The notes beneath the pieces are model-generated. The model ran no database searches. It was not told the origin of the DNA and saw only the letters and a program-made list of their open reading frames with translations. A program made the translations under genes and the position numbers. A stretch of 64,000 nucleotides of DNA from an uncultured Collinsella sp. Lineage in GTDB: Bacteria > Actinomycetota > Coriobacteriia > Coriobacteriales > Coriobacteriaceae. The stretch is from NCBI GenBank assembly GCA_958427895.1, contig CAUADW010000001.1:70353-134352 (forward strand). Direction: 5' to 3'. How positions within the stretch are numbered: the first letter of the stretch is position 1; every line of letters begins with the position of its first letter. Below are positions 18,013-27,374 of this stretch, piece by piece.

Positions 18013-20186
18013 CCTCCGCTGACCTCCTTAAAGATGTGTCGATACCGCGTGGCGACCGCGTCGCGCAAGGGACGCGTCGCCACAGAGTCAAGGTTGCAAG
18101 CATACCGCAAGAGCTCGACCGCGTCCAAATGGGCCCATTCGATAAGGTCCTCATCGGCGTCCAGGTCCACAAAGCGCAAGGTCACGCCGCCATGCTGGCG
18201 GTACCCCAGGATTTCGCCCTCGTGGCGCAGACGCAGGTCCATCTGGGCGAGCGTAAAGCCGTCCGAAGTCTTTTCGAGCGACTGGAGACGGTCTTGCGCC
18301 GCCGATGCGCCGCCGTTGCCCTTGGAGTGCGTCATGACCAGGCACGTGCCCGACACGCTGCCACGGCCCACGCGACCGCGCAGCTGGTGCAGGGCAGCCA
18401 AACCAAAGCGCTCGCCGTTCTCGATGACCATGACGGTGGCGTTGGGCACGTCGACGCCCACCTCGACCACCGTAGTCGAGACGAGCACGTCAATCTCGCC
18501 ACGCTTAAAGGCATCGATAACCTGGTCCTTCTCCCCCGCCGGCATGCGGCCGTGAAGGCGCTCGACGGCAAGCCCCGGCAACGCCAGACGCAGGCGATCG
18601 AGCTCGGTCGCCGTATCGTGCAGCGGCACGGGTACGGTCACGTGGCCCTCGTCGTCGCGGGCGATACCGGGCACGTCTTCCAGCTCATCGGCCGAGTCAC
18701 TCGGCTCCACGAGTGGGCAAATCACGTAGGCCTGCTGACCCTTTTCATGCGCCTCGCGGATGGCGCCATAGGCGAGGTCACGGCTCGACTCGGTGAGTAC
18801 GCGTGTCGTCACGCCAGCACCAGGGACGGGCCGATGGCGAATGACGCTCGTATCCAGATCGCCGTAGACCGAAAGCGCCAGCGTACGCGGGATGGGCGTT
18901 GCCGTCATAACGAGCAGATCGGCACCGGGGCCCTTCGCGCGCAGGGCGTTGCGTTGGCCGACGCCAAACCGGTGCTGCTCATCGATGACCACGAGCGAGA
19001 GATTCTTGAACGTAACGTCATCCGAAAGAACCGCGTGGGTGCCAAAGAGCACGTCAAGCTCGCCCGATTCCAGCTGTGCGTGGATGCGCTCGCGCTCTGC
19101 GGCCGGCGTGGCACCCGTCAGAAGCGCCCAGGACATGCCGGCCTGCGAGAGCAGAGGGCCGGTCTTATCGGCATATTGGCGCGCCAGCACGCCCGTGGGC
19201 GCCATAACGCAGGCCTGCGTGCCGCTATCGGCAGCCACAGCCAGCGCGCAGGCGGCAACGGCGGTCTTACCGGTACCGACATCGCCCAACAGCAGGCGGT
19301 TCATCACGCGCCCGCCATCGCACATATCGCGCAGGATATCTTGGAACGCGGCCTCCTGCTCGTCGCTCAGCGAAAACGGCAGGGCTTGCTTGAGCGCGGC
19401 CAGGTGCTCGCCCGCGGTGTGGGCATAGGGCACCACATCGACCAGGCCGCCGTCGTTGCGCAGGCGCAGCGCCAGCTGCAGGTAGAGGCACTCCTCGTAG
19501 GCAAGCCGTGCGCGCGCGATATCGCGCTCGGCCATACTCGATGGAAAATGGATTGAGCGCAGCGCGCGGGCATTGCTCATGAGGCGACGCTTAACGCGTA
19601 AGCGTGCCGGAATGGGATCAAAGGGATTGCCGACGACCTCGAGCGCGCCGCTTACGATGCGGCGCATCCACGCCTGGCTCACGCCATCGCTCACGTAATG
19701 GACCGGCAGGATAGTGCCCGCGGCACGCCCTTCCTCGAGCTTTTCAAAGTGCGGCGAGGCCATCTGCTTAAAACCGTAGGCAAAGTCGACCTTGCCCATC
19801 ACGGCCAGGCGGTCGCCCTGCTTAAGCTGCTGGGCAATCCAGGGCTGGCGGAAAAAGGCGACCTGCAGCACGCCCGTCTCGTCAACGAGTGAGACCTCGG
19901 TAACCTGCATGCGCGGACGCGGCTGCTTTTGGACGATACGATCGACCGTGGCGATGATGGTGCATACGGTACCGATGGGAGCCATCTCGATGGACCAGGA
20001 GCGCGTAAAGTCGAGGTATCGATGAGGGATATGGAGAAGGAGGTCCCCCACCGTCCGAATTCCCAGACGGCGAAGGGCCTCCTCACGTTTACCCGAAACA
20101 TATTTGAGTCGCGCGATATCTTCGTCGAGCGCATTGCTCTGGGCAAAGCGCTCCGAGACGCGCGGCACGGAGCACAGCTCGGACAT
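18009..20186 (-). CDS. recG: ATP-dependent DNA helicase RecG
   Basis: RecG remodels stalled replication forks and R-loops. The 725-residue protein has an N-terminal wedge/OB region (about 25-240), then the SF2 core with Walker A GDVGTGKTAVAA, the DEQH box (VIDEQHRFGVGQR), TATPIPRTLAL, and motif VI region QLRGRVGRG. Length and order match the family. The ATG at 20186 starts 10 bp after the fakA-like gene and its end overlaps rsmD. Confidence 0.97.
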   Translation of the reverse strand: MSELCSVPRVSERFAQSNALDEDIARLKYVSGKREEALRRLGIRTVGDLLLHIPHRYLDFTRSWSIEMAPIGTVCTIIATVDRIVQKQPRPRMQVTEVSLVDETGVLQVAFFRQPWIAQQLKQGDRLAVMGKVDFAYGFKQMASPHFEKLEEGRAAGTILPVHYVSDGVSQAWMRRIVSGALEVVGNPFDPIPARLRVKRRLMSNARALRSIHFPSSMAERDIARARLAYEECLYLQLALRLRNDGGLVDVVPYAHTAGEHLAALKQALPFSLSDEQEAAFQDILRDMCDGGRVMNRLLLGDVGTGKTAVAACALAVAADSGTQACVMAPTGVLARQYADKTGPLLSQAGMSWALLTGATPAAERERIHAQLESGELDVLFGTHAVLSDDVTFKNLSLVVIDEQHRFGVGQRNALRAKGPGADLLVMTATPIPRTLALSVYGDLDTSVIRHRPVPGAGVTTRVLTESSRDLAYGAIREAHEKGQQAYVICPLVEPSDSADELEDVPGIARDDEGHVTVPVPLHDTATELDRLRLALPGLAVERLHGRMPAGEKDQVIDAFKRGEIDVLVSTTVVEVGVDVPNATVMVIENGERFGLAALHQLRGRVGRGSVSGTCLVMTHSKGNGGASAAQDRLQSLEKTSDGFTLAQMDLRLRHEGEILGYRQHGGVTLRFVDLDADEDLIEWAHLDAVELLRYACNLDSVATRPLRDAVATRYRHIFKEVSGG

Positions 20187-20196
20187 GACGAGATGC

Positions 20197-21858
20197 CTAC
20201 TCGATCGAGAAAATCACGGGATAGAGCGGCTGCTCGCCACGATGGGCATCAATCTCCAAGTCGGGCTGAGCCTCCTCGATAGCGTCGACGATCTCCTGGA
20301 AGGCCTCATCGGACAGCTCCTCGCCGGCCAGAATCGTCAGCGCGTCGCCCTCCTCTTCCTCCTGCATGCGGTTGATGCAGTCGAGTGTGACCTGCTTCAC
20401 GTCGGAGCCGACCACGTCGATGGAGCCGGCGATGATACCCATGACGTCACCGGAGTGAATCGGCGAGCCATCAGATGCGCTGGAGTCGCGCACGGCGCGG
20501 GTGACCTCGCCATCGCGAACCTCGCTGATGGCGTCGACCATGGCGGCGACGGCGTCCTCGAGCTCGGAATCGGGCAGGACCGCGAACAGCGCGGAGAACG
20601 CCTGCGGAACGGTCTTGGTGGGAACGACGGCAACCTTCTTGTCCGTGCAGGCAGAAGCGGCAGCCTCAGCAGCCATGCGGATGTTGCCGTTGTTGGGCAG
20701 AATGATGACTGAGGTCGCGTTAACCTGATCAACGGCGCCCAGCAGGTCTGCAGTCGAGGGGTTCATGGTCTGGCCACCCGACACGATCACGTCGACGCCG
20801 AGGGACTTAAGGATGTCGGCCTCGCCAGAACCGGCGGCAACGGCGACAAAGCCCAGGGCCTTCGCGGGCTCGGCGGCCTTCTCCTGGTCCTCGTGAATCT
20901 TGGCGGTACGGTCGTGGGCCTCCATCTCCATGTTGTGGATAAAGACCTCGTAGATCTGGCCAAGCTGCAGCATGTGCTCGAGCACCAGGTTGGGGGTGTT
21001 GGAGTGCACATGAATCTTGTAGTCGGGGTAGGCACCCACGAGCAGCTCGCAGTCGCCCATGGAGCCCAGGAACTTAAGGCACTCGTCCTCGTCAAACGGG
21101 GCGTCGGCCTTAAAGAGGAACTCGTTACAGTAGCGGAACTCCGAGCCCTCCCAGTCATCGTTGGCCTCGATCTCAACGCGACCGAGGGCCGCATCGCGGG
21201 CAGAGCCGGCGGAGTCAAACGTGGCGGAGAAATCCTCGACAACGGTGCTGCGGCCGAGCGCAGCGGCAACAAAGTTCTCCAGGAAGATGGCAAAGCCAAA
21301 GGCGCCGGAGTCGACCACGCCGTTCTCCTTCAGAACGGGCAACAGGTCGGGTGTGCGGGCGACGGACTGGTACGCCTCAACGACGATGGCATCGAGCGCA
21401 TCCTCAGCCGAGAACTTCTTCTTCTCGCACTCATCGGCCTTGGTCGAGACATCGCGCAGGACCGTGAGGATCGTGCCCTCGATGGGCTTGCGGACAGCCT
21501 GGAAGGCAACCTTGACGGCACGACGGAAGGCGAAGGCAATGTTGGCGGACGTAATAGGCTCGTCGGCAGAGACAAGGCCCTCGGCCACGCCGCGCAGAAT
21601 CTGCGACGTGATAACGCCAGAGTTACCGCGAGCGCCCATGAGGGAGCCGTGGGTGATGGCGCCTGCGATGGCTTCCATGTCGGCGTCGGCAGGAAGAGCA
21701 GAAAGCTCCTTGGTCACCGAGGCAAGCGTGAGCGACATGTTGGTGCCGGTGTCGCCATCGGGTACGGGGAAGACGTTGAGCTTGTTGATCTCCTCGGCCT
21801 TTTCGGAAACGGCAGCCGCAGCGATCGGAAAACAGGTGCGAATGGTCTTTGCAATCAT
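20197..21858 (-). CDS. fakA: DAK-domain fatty acid kinase subunit (FakA/YloV family)
   Basis: FakA phosphorylates fatty acids presented by a DegV/FakB partner, feeding acyl-phosphate to PlsX/PlsY-type lipid synthesis. The 553-residue protein has the N-terminal DAK (DhaL-like) nucleotide-binding domain with NVFPVPDGDTGTNMS (about 29-43) and GARGNSGVI (about 76), a linker, and the C-terminal YloV domain (from about 330). The asp23-like gene upstream and recG downstream give the yloU-yloV-recG order known from Firmicutes. plsX lies in the same block. No degV/fakB gene is in the window. Confidence 0.9.
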   Translation of the reverse strand: MIAKTIRTCFPIAAAAVSEKAEEINKLNVFPVPDGDTGTNMSLTLASVTKELSALPADADMEAIAGAITHGSLMGARGNSGVITSQILRGVAEGLVSADEPITSANIAFAFRRAVKVAFQAVRKPIEGTILTVLRDVSTKADECEKKKFSAEDALDAIVVEAYQSVARTPDLLPVLKENGVVDSGAFGFAIFLENFVAAALGRSTVVEDFSATFDSAGSARDAALGRVEIEANDDWEGSEFRYCNEFLFKADAPFDEDECLKFLGSMGDCELLVGAYPDYKIHVHSNTPNLVLEHMLQLGQIYEVFIHNMEMEAHDRTAKIHEDQEKAAEPAKALGFVAVAAGSGEADILKSLGVDVIVSGGQTMNPSTADLLGAVDQVNATSVIILPNNGNIRMAAEAAASACTDKKVAVVPTKTVPQAFSALFAVLPDSELEDAVAAMVDAISEVRDGEVTRAVRDSSASDGSPIHSGDVMGIIAGSIDVVGSDVKQVTLDCINRMQEEEEGDALTILAGEELSDEAFQEIVDAIEEAQPDLEIDAHRGEQPLYPVIFSIE

Positions 21859-21885
21859 GAGTGGTGAAATCTCCGTATTCGGATG

Positions 21886-22242
21886 CTAGTTCAGACGGCT
21901 CTTGAGCGCGTCGATGTGAATGCCGATCTTAAGGCTGGCGGGATCGATCTGGGCGATCTCCTGCAGGGTGAAGGCGACGGAGCTCGAAAGATTGTGGCAG
22001 ACGGACTTCATGTTGACGCCGTTCTCCAGCACGACGTGAAGGTCGACCGTGAGGCCGTTCTCGTCGGCGGAAACAAGTACGCCCTTGCGGAGGCGCTGGC
22101 CGGCAAGCAAGCGCACGCTCTCGGCGCCCTGGAGCTGTTCGGCCATACCGACGACGCCGTAGCACGTCATCGCGGCATAACCGGCAATATCGGCAATAAC
22201 GTCGTTCGAGACGCTCAGGCTGCCGTTAATGGTCTCAGACAC
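21886..22242 (-). CDS. Asp23/Gls24 family envelope stress-response protein (YloU-like)
   Basis: The 118-residue protein is an Asp23/Gls24 domain: IADIAGYAAMTCYGVVGM at the start, VSADENGLTVDLHVVLENGV in the middle and LQEIAQID-type helix at the end. GTG at 22242 is chosen because GGAG lies 6 nt upstream; an ATG 11 codons earlier would place this ribosome site inside the gene. It is the first gene of the block ending at ffh and sits before the fakA-like gene as in yloU-yloV. Confidence 0.88.
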   Translation of the reverse strand: MSETINGSLSVSNDVIADIAGYAAMTCYGVVGMAEQLQGAESVRLLAGQRLRKGVLVSADENGLTVDLHVVLENGVNMKSVCHNLSSSVAFTLQEIAQIDPASLKIGIHIDALKSRLN

Positions 22243-22340
22243 AAGAATCTCCTTTTCTGGTGCTCGCGGCACCATGTCGTGGGAGCAATCATTCCAATAT
22301 TTTACAACGACCGCGCCTTGTTAAGGCGGCGGGGCTCGCG

Positions 22341-22368
22341 ATTATATCCTCGACACGAAATGTTGATA
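22341..22368 (-). promoter_or_regulatory. Putative sigma-A promoter of the asp23-to-ffh block
   Basis: On the minus strand a perfect TATAAT (22341-22346) is preceded by TATCAA (22363-22368) at 16-nt spacing. The -35 is weak, the -10 strong. It stands about 100 nt before the asp23-like start and after the tRNA terminator, the only obvious entry point for the block. Confidence 0.5.
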
Positions 22369-22400
22369 CGGTAACGTTCGCCACAATCGATCGCGGCATG

Positions 22401-22430
22401 AAAAAACCCGCCGCATAAGCGACGGGTTTT
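22401..22430 (-). terminator. Rho-independent terminator after tRNA-Asn
   Basis: Minus strand: a 7-bp GC-rich stem (CCCGTCG with CGGCGGG, one wobble), a 6-nt loop and a TTTTTT tail, just downstream of the second-transcribed tRNA-Asn. Confidence 0.85.
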
Positions 22431-22436
22431 ACAACC

Positions 22437-22511
22437 TGGCTCCCCGGGTAGGACTCGAACCTACAACAGCGCGGTTAACAGCCGCGTGCTCTACCATTGA
22501 GCTACCGAGGA
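22437..22511 (-). tRNA. tRNA-Asn (GTT), copy 2 in transcription order
   Basis: The minus strand folds as a complete tRNA: acceptor TCCTCGG pairing with CCGGGGA, D arm AGCTCAATGGTAGAGC, anticodon loop CTGTTAA (anticodon GTT), T arm GTAGGTTCGAGTCCTAC, discriminator G and an encoded CCA. It is identical to the copy at 22546-22620. Confidence 0.97.
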
Positions 22512-22514
22512 ATT

Positions 22515-22536
22515 TAAAAGCCCAGCGAAATGGGCT
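22515..22536 (-). terminator. Small stem-loop terminator between the tRNA-Asn copies
   Basis: Minus strand AGCCCA-TTTCGC-TGGGCT followed by TTT. It could end part of the transcripts from the first tRNA or serve as a processing signal. Confidence 0.5.
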
Positions 22537-22545
22537 GAGAAATTC

Positions 22546-22620
22546 TGGCTCCCCGGGTAGGACTCGAACCTACAACAGCGCGGTTAACAGCCGCGTGCTC
22601 TACCATTGAGCTACCGAGGA
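22546..22620 (-). tRNA. tRNA-Asn (GTT), copy 1 in transcription order
   Basis: Sequence identical to the copy at 22437-22511, including the encoded CCA; anticodon GTT. The two genes are 109 bp apart start to start. Confidence 0.97.
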
Positions 22621-22704
22621 ATAGGTGCGTGCTCTCAAGCAACGAAATTTATTATACGGACGATTGGGCGAAGGGCAAGAACTTTTTTAAGAAATTTTCC
22701 GACC

Positions 22705-22760
22705 TAGTCATTGGGGACGTTCTTAAACGACTAGTCATTCAAGAACGTCCCCAATGACTA
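22705..22760. repeat. Long intergenic palindrome 2
   Basis: A perfect 20-bp inverted repeat (22705-22724 and 22741-22760; core GGGGACGTTCTT) around a 16-nt loop that itself contains GACTAGTC. It lies between the sigma factor terminator and the tRNA genes. It shares its build, and a GGGGAC core, with palindrome 1 at 2367-2431. Confidence 0.9.
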
Positions 22761-22763
22761 CAT

Positions 22764-22799
22764 AAAAGCGCCCCCAGGCAGATGTGCATGAGGGCGCTT
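22764..22799 (-). terminator. Rho-independent terminator of the sigma factor gene
   Basis: Minus strand AAGCGCCC (22799-22792), 18-nt loop, GGGCGCTT and TTTT, 10 bp after the sigma factor stop codon. Confidence 0.8.
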
Positions 22800-22808
22800 C
22801 TTGCTTGA

Positions 22809-24149
22809 CTAGCTTTCGATGTAGTCCTTGAGCTTGCTGGAACGGCTCGGGTGGCGGAGCTTGGCCAGGGTCTTGGACTCGATCTGGCGGATACGCTCGC
22901 GCGTGACGCCAAACTCGCGGCCGACTTCCTCGAGCGTGCGGGGATGTCCGTCGACAAGGCCAAAGCGCAGCTCGATAACCTTGCGCTCGCGATCGGCAAG
23001 CGAGTCGAGCACCTGGGTGAGCTGCTCCTGCAGCATGGAGAAACTGGCGGCATCGGGCGGAACGATGGCCTGGGAGTCCTCGATGAAGTCGCCCAGCTGG
23101 GAATCCTCTTCCTCGCCGATCGGGGTCTCGAGCGACACGGGCTCCTGCGAAATCTTCTGGATCTCGCGGACGCGGTCGGCGCTCATATCCATCTCGGCAC
23201 CGATCTCCTCGGGGGTCGGGTCACGACCCAGGTCCTGGAGGAGCTGGCGCTGCACGCGGACGAGCTTGTTGATGGTCTCGACCATGTGCACGGGAATACG
23301 GATGGTACGGGCCTGGTCGGCAATAGCGCGCGTAATGGCCTGACGGATCCACCACGTGGCGTACGTGGAGAACTTGAAGCCCTTCTGGTAGTCGAACTTC
23401 TCGACGGCGCGGATCAGACCGAGGTTACCCTCCTGGATCAGATCCAGGAACAGCATGCCACGGCCGACATAGCGCTTGGCGATGGAGACGACCAGACGCA
23501 GGTTTGCGCTGATGAGCGCCTGCTTGGCCTCAAGACCAACGTTCTCGATACGCGTAAGACGACGCATCTCGGAGCGTGTGAGTTCAATCTCGCCCGCATC
23601 GGCAGCCTCGAGCTTCTCGGTAGCCTCGAGACCGGCCTCAATCTTCATGGCCAGATCGACCTCTTCAGATGCGGTCAGCAGGTCGACCTTACCGATCTCC
23701 TTGAGGTACATACGAACCGGGTCGCCGGTCAGCATCACCGTGGAGGCATCGATGCCGCGCACGCGCGAACGCGAACGGGACGTGCGCACGGTGCGCTTCT
23801 TCTTGCTCTTGGAAGAGCCCATCTCGGCATCGGCCTGGCGGGCCATCTTAAGCTCGTGATCGTCAAGCGAGCCGGAATCGTGCTCGTCATCGTCGAAATC
23901 GTCGGTATCGTTATCGTCATCGTCGACGTCCATCGGGGCGTCGTCGTTTCCGCTCGCGGAGATAATCTGGATGCCGCTGTTGCGCAGCGCGGAATACACC
24001 GCGTTGAGCTGCTCATCAGTAACATCGATATCCTTCAGGGCGACCTGAATCTCGTCCTCGGTTACCGAAGTCCTGTTTGAGCCGTTGCCCATGAGCTTTG
24101 CAACGTAGGATTCCAGCCCAGTACCCGTGCTCTCAGTCTTTTTTGGCAC
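22809..24149 (-). CDS. sigA: RNA polymerase primary sigma factor (RpoD/SigA)
   Basis: The housekeeping sigma-70 factor recognises -35/-10 promoters. The 446-residue protein has a sigma 1.1-like N-terminus (about 1-60), a long acidic Asp-rich stretch (about 72-95), a basic Arg/Lys/Ser patch, region 1.2 ([17 protein letters not shown]), regions 2.1-2.4 with [20 protein letters not shown] and [16 protein letters not shown], region 3, and region 4 with the [23 protein letters not shown]. The GTG at 24149 is preceded by GGGAGAA. The acidic-basic linker is typical of actinobacterial SigA-type factors. Confidence 0.96.
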   Translation of the reverse strand: MPKKTESTGTGLESYVAKLMGNGSNRTSVTEDEIQVALKDIDVTDEQLNAVYSALRNSGIQIISASGNDDAPMDVDDDDNDTDDFDDDEHDSGSLDDHELKMARQADAEMGSSKSKKKRTVRTSRSRSRVRGIDASTVMLTGDPVRMYLKEIGKVDLLTASEEVDLAMKIEAGLEATEKLEAADAGEIELTRSEMRRLTRIENVGLEAKQALISANLRLVVSIAKRYVGRGMLFLDLIQEGNLGLIRAVEKFDYQKGFKFSTYATWWIRQAITRAIADQARTIRIPVHMVETINKLVRVQRQLLQDLGRDPTPEEIGAEMDMSADRVREIQKISQEPVSLETPIGEEEDSQLGDFIEDSQAIVPPDAASFSMLQEQLTQVLDSLADRERKVIELRFGLVDGHPRTLEEVGREFGVTRERIRQIESKTLAKLRHPSRSSKLKDYIES

Positions 24150-24259
24150 AGATTCTCCCTTCGTAGTCCACAGGACTCAATACTTTAGCACACACATGGA
24201 CGTCTATACCCAAAATAAAGACAGGATATAGGCGAGAATACGCTGGTTGACCACAACAT

Positions 24260-26374
24260 CTAGGCCTGATCGGCACCCGCGGTCTCCAAACCGATCAAAC
24301 GGAACGGGTCGGCCACGCCTCCGATCGACTTTTGGAGCTCGCGCTGGCGCTGTGAATCTTGCACCGCCTGCACAGTCAGCACGCGACGGTCCTCATCGTC
24401 GAGTGAACGGTCCTGACGCAACTTGGCCTGCGCAGCTCGCATGCGACGTTTGATGGTGTAGAGCTCGAGCGTATCGAGCATAAAGACGATGTTCGTCTCG
24501 GTCGGGTGCTTACTCGTTGCCGAAATGCGCCCGGCGCTGACAAGCGACGCCGCCTCGGGACACACCGCGCGCGCCGCATCCATGCAGGCAGCAGGATCGG
24601 TGCCCGGCGGCGTCGCGAGCACGGCCCACGCAATGGACTCGTGACGCGGGTCGACCCACTCGATAGAACAAATGCGATCGGCATACGTGCGGAACAGATC
24701 GGGGTAGCTCGTGAGCATCGTCAGCAGCTCGCGCTCCCCCGCCAGGGATTTCCGCTCCAGATCGGTCAAAACAATCGGCATCGACGGAGCCGCCGCCGCG
24801 CTTGAACCATCGGCAACGGGCGCCGCGCTTTCCATCCCCGCTGGCACATCGATTGGCGGCAGATCCTCGTCGGCCTCCACCGGTGTCGCCCCATAGGCAT
24901 CAAGCGGAACGTAGTCGTACGGGTCCTCCTCGACCGGTGCGGACACCGGCGGCGTTGCACCCGCGGCCCAGGCACCGCGAGACGTCCCCTGCGAACCAGA
25001 CACCCGACCGCCCGCGCTGCCCGCGCGCTCAGCTTGCACGCGTTGACGCTCGTAGTTCTGCTCACGGCGGCGCTCGGCATCCTCGCGCTTGGCGACATCG
25101 CGAAACACACGGCCCGAGCTCGCGCGCACGGTCTCCAGGTCCAAACCCAACAGATCGGCAATCTGGATAAAGTACGTGTCGATCATATAGCTGTCACGTA
25201 GCGGATAGATGAGCGTCAGCGCGTCCTCGAGCGCCTTGGCGCGACCGCCCGGTGTGGTAATGTCGCTCGACTCCTGCAGCGAGCGGTAGACAAAGTCCAT
25301 GAGGGGCTCGGCCGCGTCAATGCGCGCCTGAAGCTCCTGGCCGCCATGCGCCGTGATGAACTCCATGGGGTCGTTGCCGTCGGGCAGCACCACGCAGCGA
25401 AGGTCCATTGAATCCTGCTCGATAAACTGAATCGCGCGACGCGCGGCCTTTTGACCGGCGGCGTCGCCATCGAACATATATACAATGCGCTTGGCAAAGC
25501 GGGTGAGCGTCTTAACGTGATGTTCCGTCAGCGCTGTGCCCAGCGTGGCGACGACGTTTTTGACCCCCGCCTCCCAGCAGGCGATGCAGTCGGTATAGCC
25601 CTCCACCACGATGGCGGTATCCTGCGCGACGATAAACTCCTTGGCCCAGTTAAAGCCATAGAGGTTTCGTTTTTTATGAAACACACTCGTCTCGGCCGTG
25701 TTGAGGTACTTTGGCTGACCATCGCCCATGATGCGCCCGCCAAAGGCGATATTGTGACCCTGCTCATCAAAGATGGGAAACATCACACGGTCGTAAAAAC
25801 GGTCGGCAAGCTGTCCGCGCCCGCGGCTCACGGCCACGTTGGCGTCGATCATCTCCTGCGGGGTAAAGCCCGCTTGAGACAGATGCGAAACCAGCGCGTT
25901 GCGACCCGGCGCAAAGCCCAGGCAGTAGCGGCGACAGACATCTCCGCCCATGCCGCGGCTGGCAAAGTACTCGCGCGGACGGCTGTCCTTACCGCGCATA
26001 AGCATGGTGTGGTAGAACTGAGCCGTCTCGGCGCACAGGTCATAGATGCGGGCACGCTTGGTGCCGCGATCGCGCTGCGCACCGGTATCGTGCAGCTCAA
26101 TGCCCGCACGATCAGCCAAATAGCGGATCGACTCGGGAAAACTCAGGTTCTCGCGCTTCATGATATAGGTAAAGACGTCGCCGCCCTCGCCGCAGCCAAA
26201 GCAGTGCCACACCTGCGTTGCAGGGATAATGTGAAACGAGGGGGTCTTTTCGCCATGAAAGGGGCAGCATCCCCAAAACTCATGGCCGCGGGGCTTGAGC
26301 TCAACCGTTTCCTGCACGATGGCAACCAGGTCCGACGCCGCGCGTACCTGATCTTTTTCTTCATCGCTAATCAC
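24260..26374 (-). CDS. dnaG: DNA primase DnaG
   Basis: DnaG makes RNA primers at the replication fork. The 704-residue protein starts with a CHC2 zinc domain (CCPFHGEKTPSFH ... WHCFGCGEGGDVF), then the TOPRIM catalytic core with VVEGYTD and MFDGDAAGQKAA, a variable Ser/Pro-rich linker near 430-530, and a C-terminal DnaB-interaction domain. It starts at GTG (26374), overlapping the ribF stop by 8 nt. The gene lies upstream of the sigma factor gene, recalling the classic dnaG-rpoD macromolecular synthesis arrangement. Confidence 0.96.
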   Translation of the reverse strand: MISDEEKDQVRAASDLVAIVQETVELKPRGHEFWGCCPFHGEKTPSFHIIPATQVWHCFGCGEGGDVFTYIMKRENLSFPESIRYLADRAGIELHDTGAQRDRGTKRARIYDLCAETAQFYHTMLMRGKDSRPREYFASRGMGGDVCRRYCLGFAPGRNALVSHLSQAGFTPQEMIDANVAVSRGRGQLADRFYDRVMFPIFDEQGHNIAFGGRIMGDGQPKYLNTAETSVFHKKRNLYGFNWAKEFIVAQDTAIVVEGYTDCIACWEAGVKNVVATLGTALTEHHVKTLTRFAKRIVYMFDGDAAGQKAARRAIQFIEQDSMDLRCVVLPDGNDPMEFITAHGGQELQARIDAAEPLMDFVYRSLQESSDITTPGGRAKALEDALTLIYPLRDSYMIDTYFIQIADLLGLDLETVRASSGRVFRDVAKREDAERRREQNYERQRVQAERAGSAGGRVSGSQGTSRGAWAAGATPPVSAPVEEDPYDYVPLDAYGATPVEADEDLPPIDVPAGMESAAPVADGSSAAAAPSMPIVLTDLERKSLAGERELLTMLTSYPDLFRTYADRICSIEWVDPRHESIAWAVLATPPGTDPAACMDAARAVCPEAASLVSAGRISATSKHPTETNIVFMLDTLELYTIKRRMRAAQAKLRQDRSLDDEDRRVLTVQAVQDSQRQRELQKSIGGVADPFRLIGLETAGADQA

Positions 26375-27374
26375 GGATGCTCACCCCCTGCTCACCCAAG
26401 TTATGACGGATATCGTCGATATTACCCTCGACAGTCGCGATCAACTCGTCTAGGGAATCGAACACGCGAGACGGACGCAGCCAGCGCGTAAACGCCAGCG
26501 ACACGGAAGCGCCATACAGGTCACCCGCATAGCCGATCAAGTTGGCCTCGAGATGCGCCGAGGCGGCATCATCGGCATAGGTCGGCGGCAGGCCGACGTT
26601 AACGGCAGCAGGCCATACGGTATCGTCGACCAGCACCAGACCCTCATACACGCCATCGGCAGGCACTTGGATGCCGTCGGGCACCTGGATGTTTGCCGTG
26701 GGAAAGCCCATGTCGGAGCCCTCGTGACGGCCAGCCGCCACAACGCCGCGCAGCATATAGGGACGGCCGAGAAGCTCGGCAGCCAGCTCCACATGACCCT
26801 GACCCAGCTCATGGCGGACGCGCGTGGCGCAGACGGTCTGCCCGTTAACGCAGAGCAGGTCGTGACCGTAAACGTCAACCCCACGCTCAGTGCCCCAGGC
26901 GCGCATCTCGGCAACGCCCGAAGCGCCGCCGCGGCCGAGCCTAAAGTCGCTGCCGACACGAATGGAGCGAATGTCGACAACGCGCGACAAAAGCGCCAGA
27001 AACCCGACATGGTCGAGTGCCGCCACGGCAGACGTAAAGGGAACGGCCACCACCACATCGACCCCGGTTTGAGCCAGGGCATGCAGGCGGTCAGCCGTCG
27101 TCATCAATTTTTGAGCGGGCGAAGGACTCACCACGACGTCCGGGTCAGGATCGAAAGTAATCACGACCGCTTTGCTGCCGTGATCATGCGCATCGCGAAT
27201 AACCGCATCGATCAGCTCTTGGTGCCCACGATGTACGCCATCAAACACGCCAATGGCGATTGAAGCGGCACCCAAGAACTCGCACCCATCAAATGCATCG
27301 GCAGAAACGATAGGGGCCTCATCCAACTCACCCGCGAAAAAGATACGCGCGAGCTCGTGAGGCGCCAGCATCAT
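26367..27374 (-). CDS. ribF: Bifunctional riboflavin kinase / FAD synthetase
   Basis: RibF makes FMN and FAD from riboflavin. The FAD synthetase domain (about 35-190) carries IGVFDGVHRGHQELI (nucleotidyltransferase HxGH) and VRVGSDFRLGRGG-like sequence; the flavokinase domain (about 205-330) carries SDMGFPTANIQVP and GVYEGLVLV. The 335-residue length is normal. It begins with ATG at 27374, overlapping truB by 4 nt; the truB-ribF pair is common in bacteria. Confidence 0.95.
   Translation of the reverse strand: MMLAPHELARIFFAGELDEAPIVSADAFDGCEFLGAASIAIGVFDGVHRGHQELIDAVIRDAHDHGSKAVVITFDPDPDVVVSPSPAQKLMTTADRLHALAQTGVDVVVAVPFTSAVAALDHVGFLALLSRVVDIRSIRVGSDFRLGRGGASGVAEMRAWGTERGVDVYGHDLLCVNGQTVCATRVRHELGQGHVELAAELLGRPYMLRGVVAAGRHEGSDMGFPTANIQVPDGIQVPADGVYEGLVLVDDTVWPAAVNVGLPPTYADDAASAHLEANLIGYAGDLYGASVSLAFTRWLRPSRVFDSLDELIATVEGNIDDIRHNLGEQGVSIRD

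Noticed and set aside
22681..22800. CRISPR-like repeat structure near the tRNA genes
   Set aside because: The repeated sequence is a single inverted repeat plus a terminator, not direct repeats with spacers.
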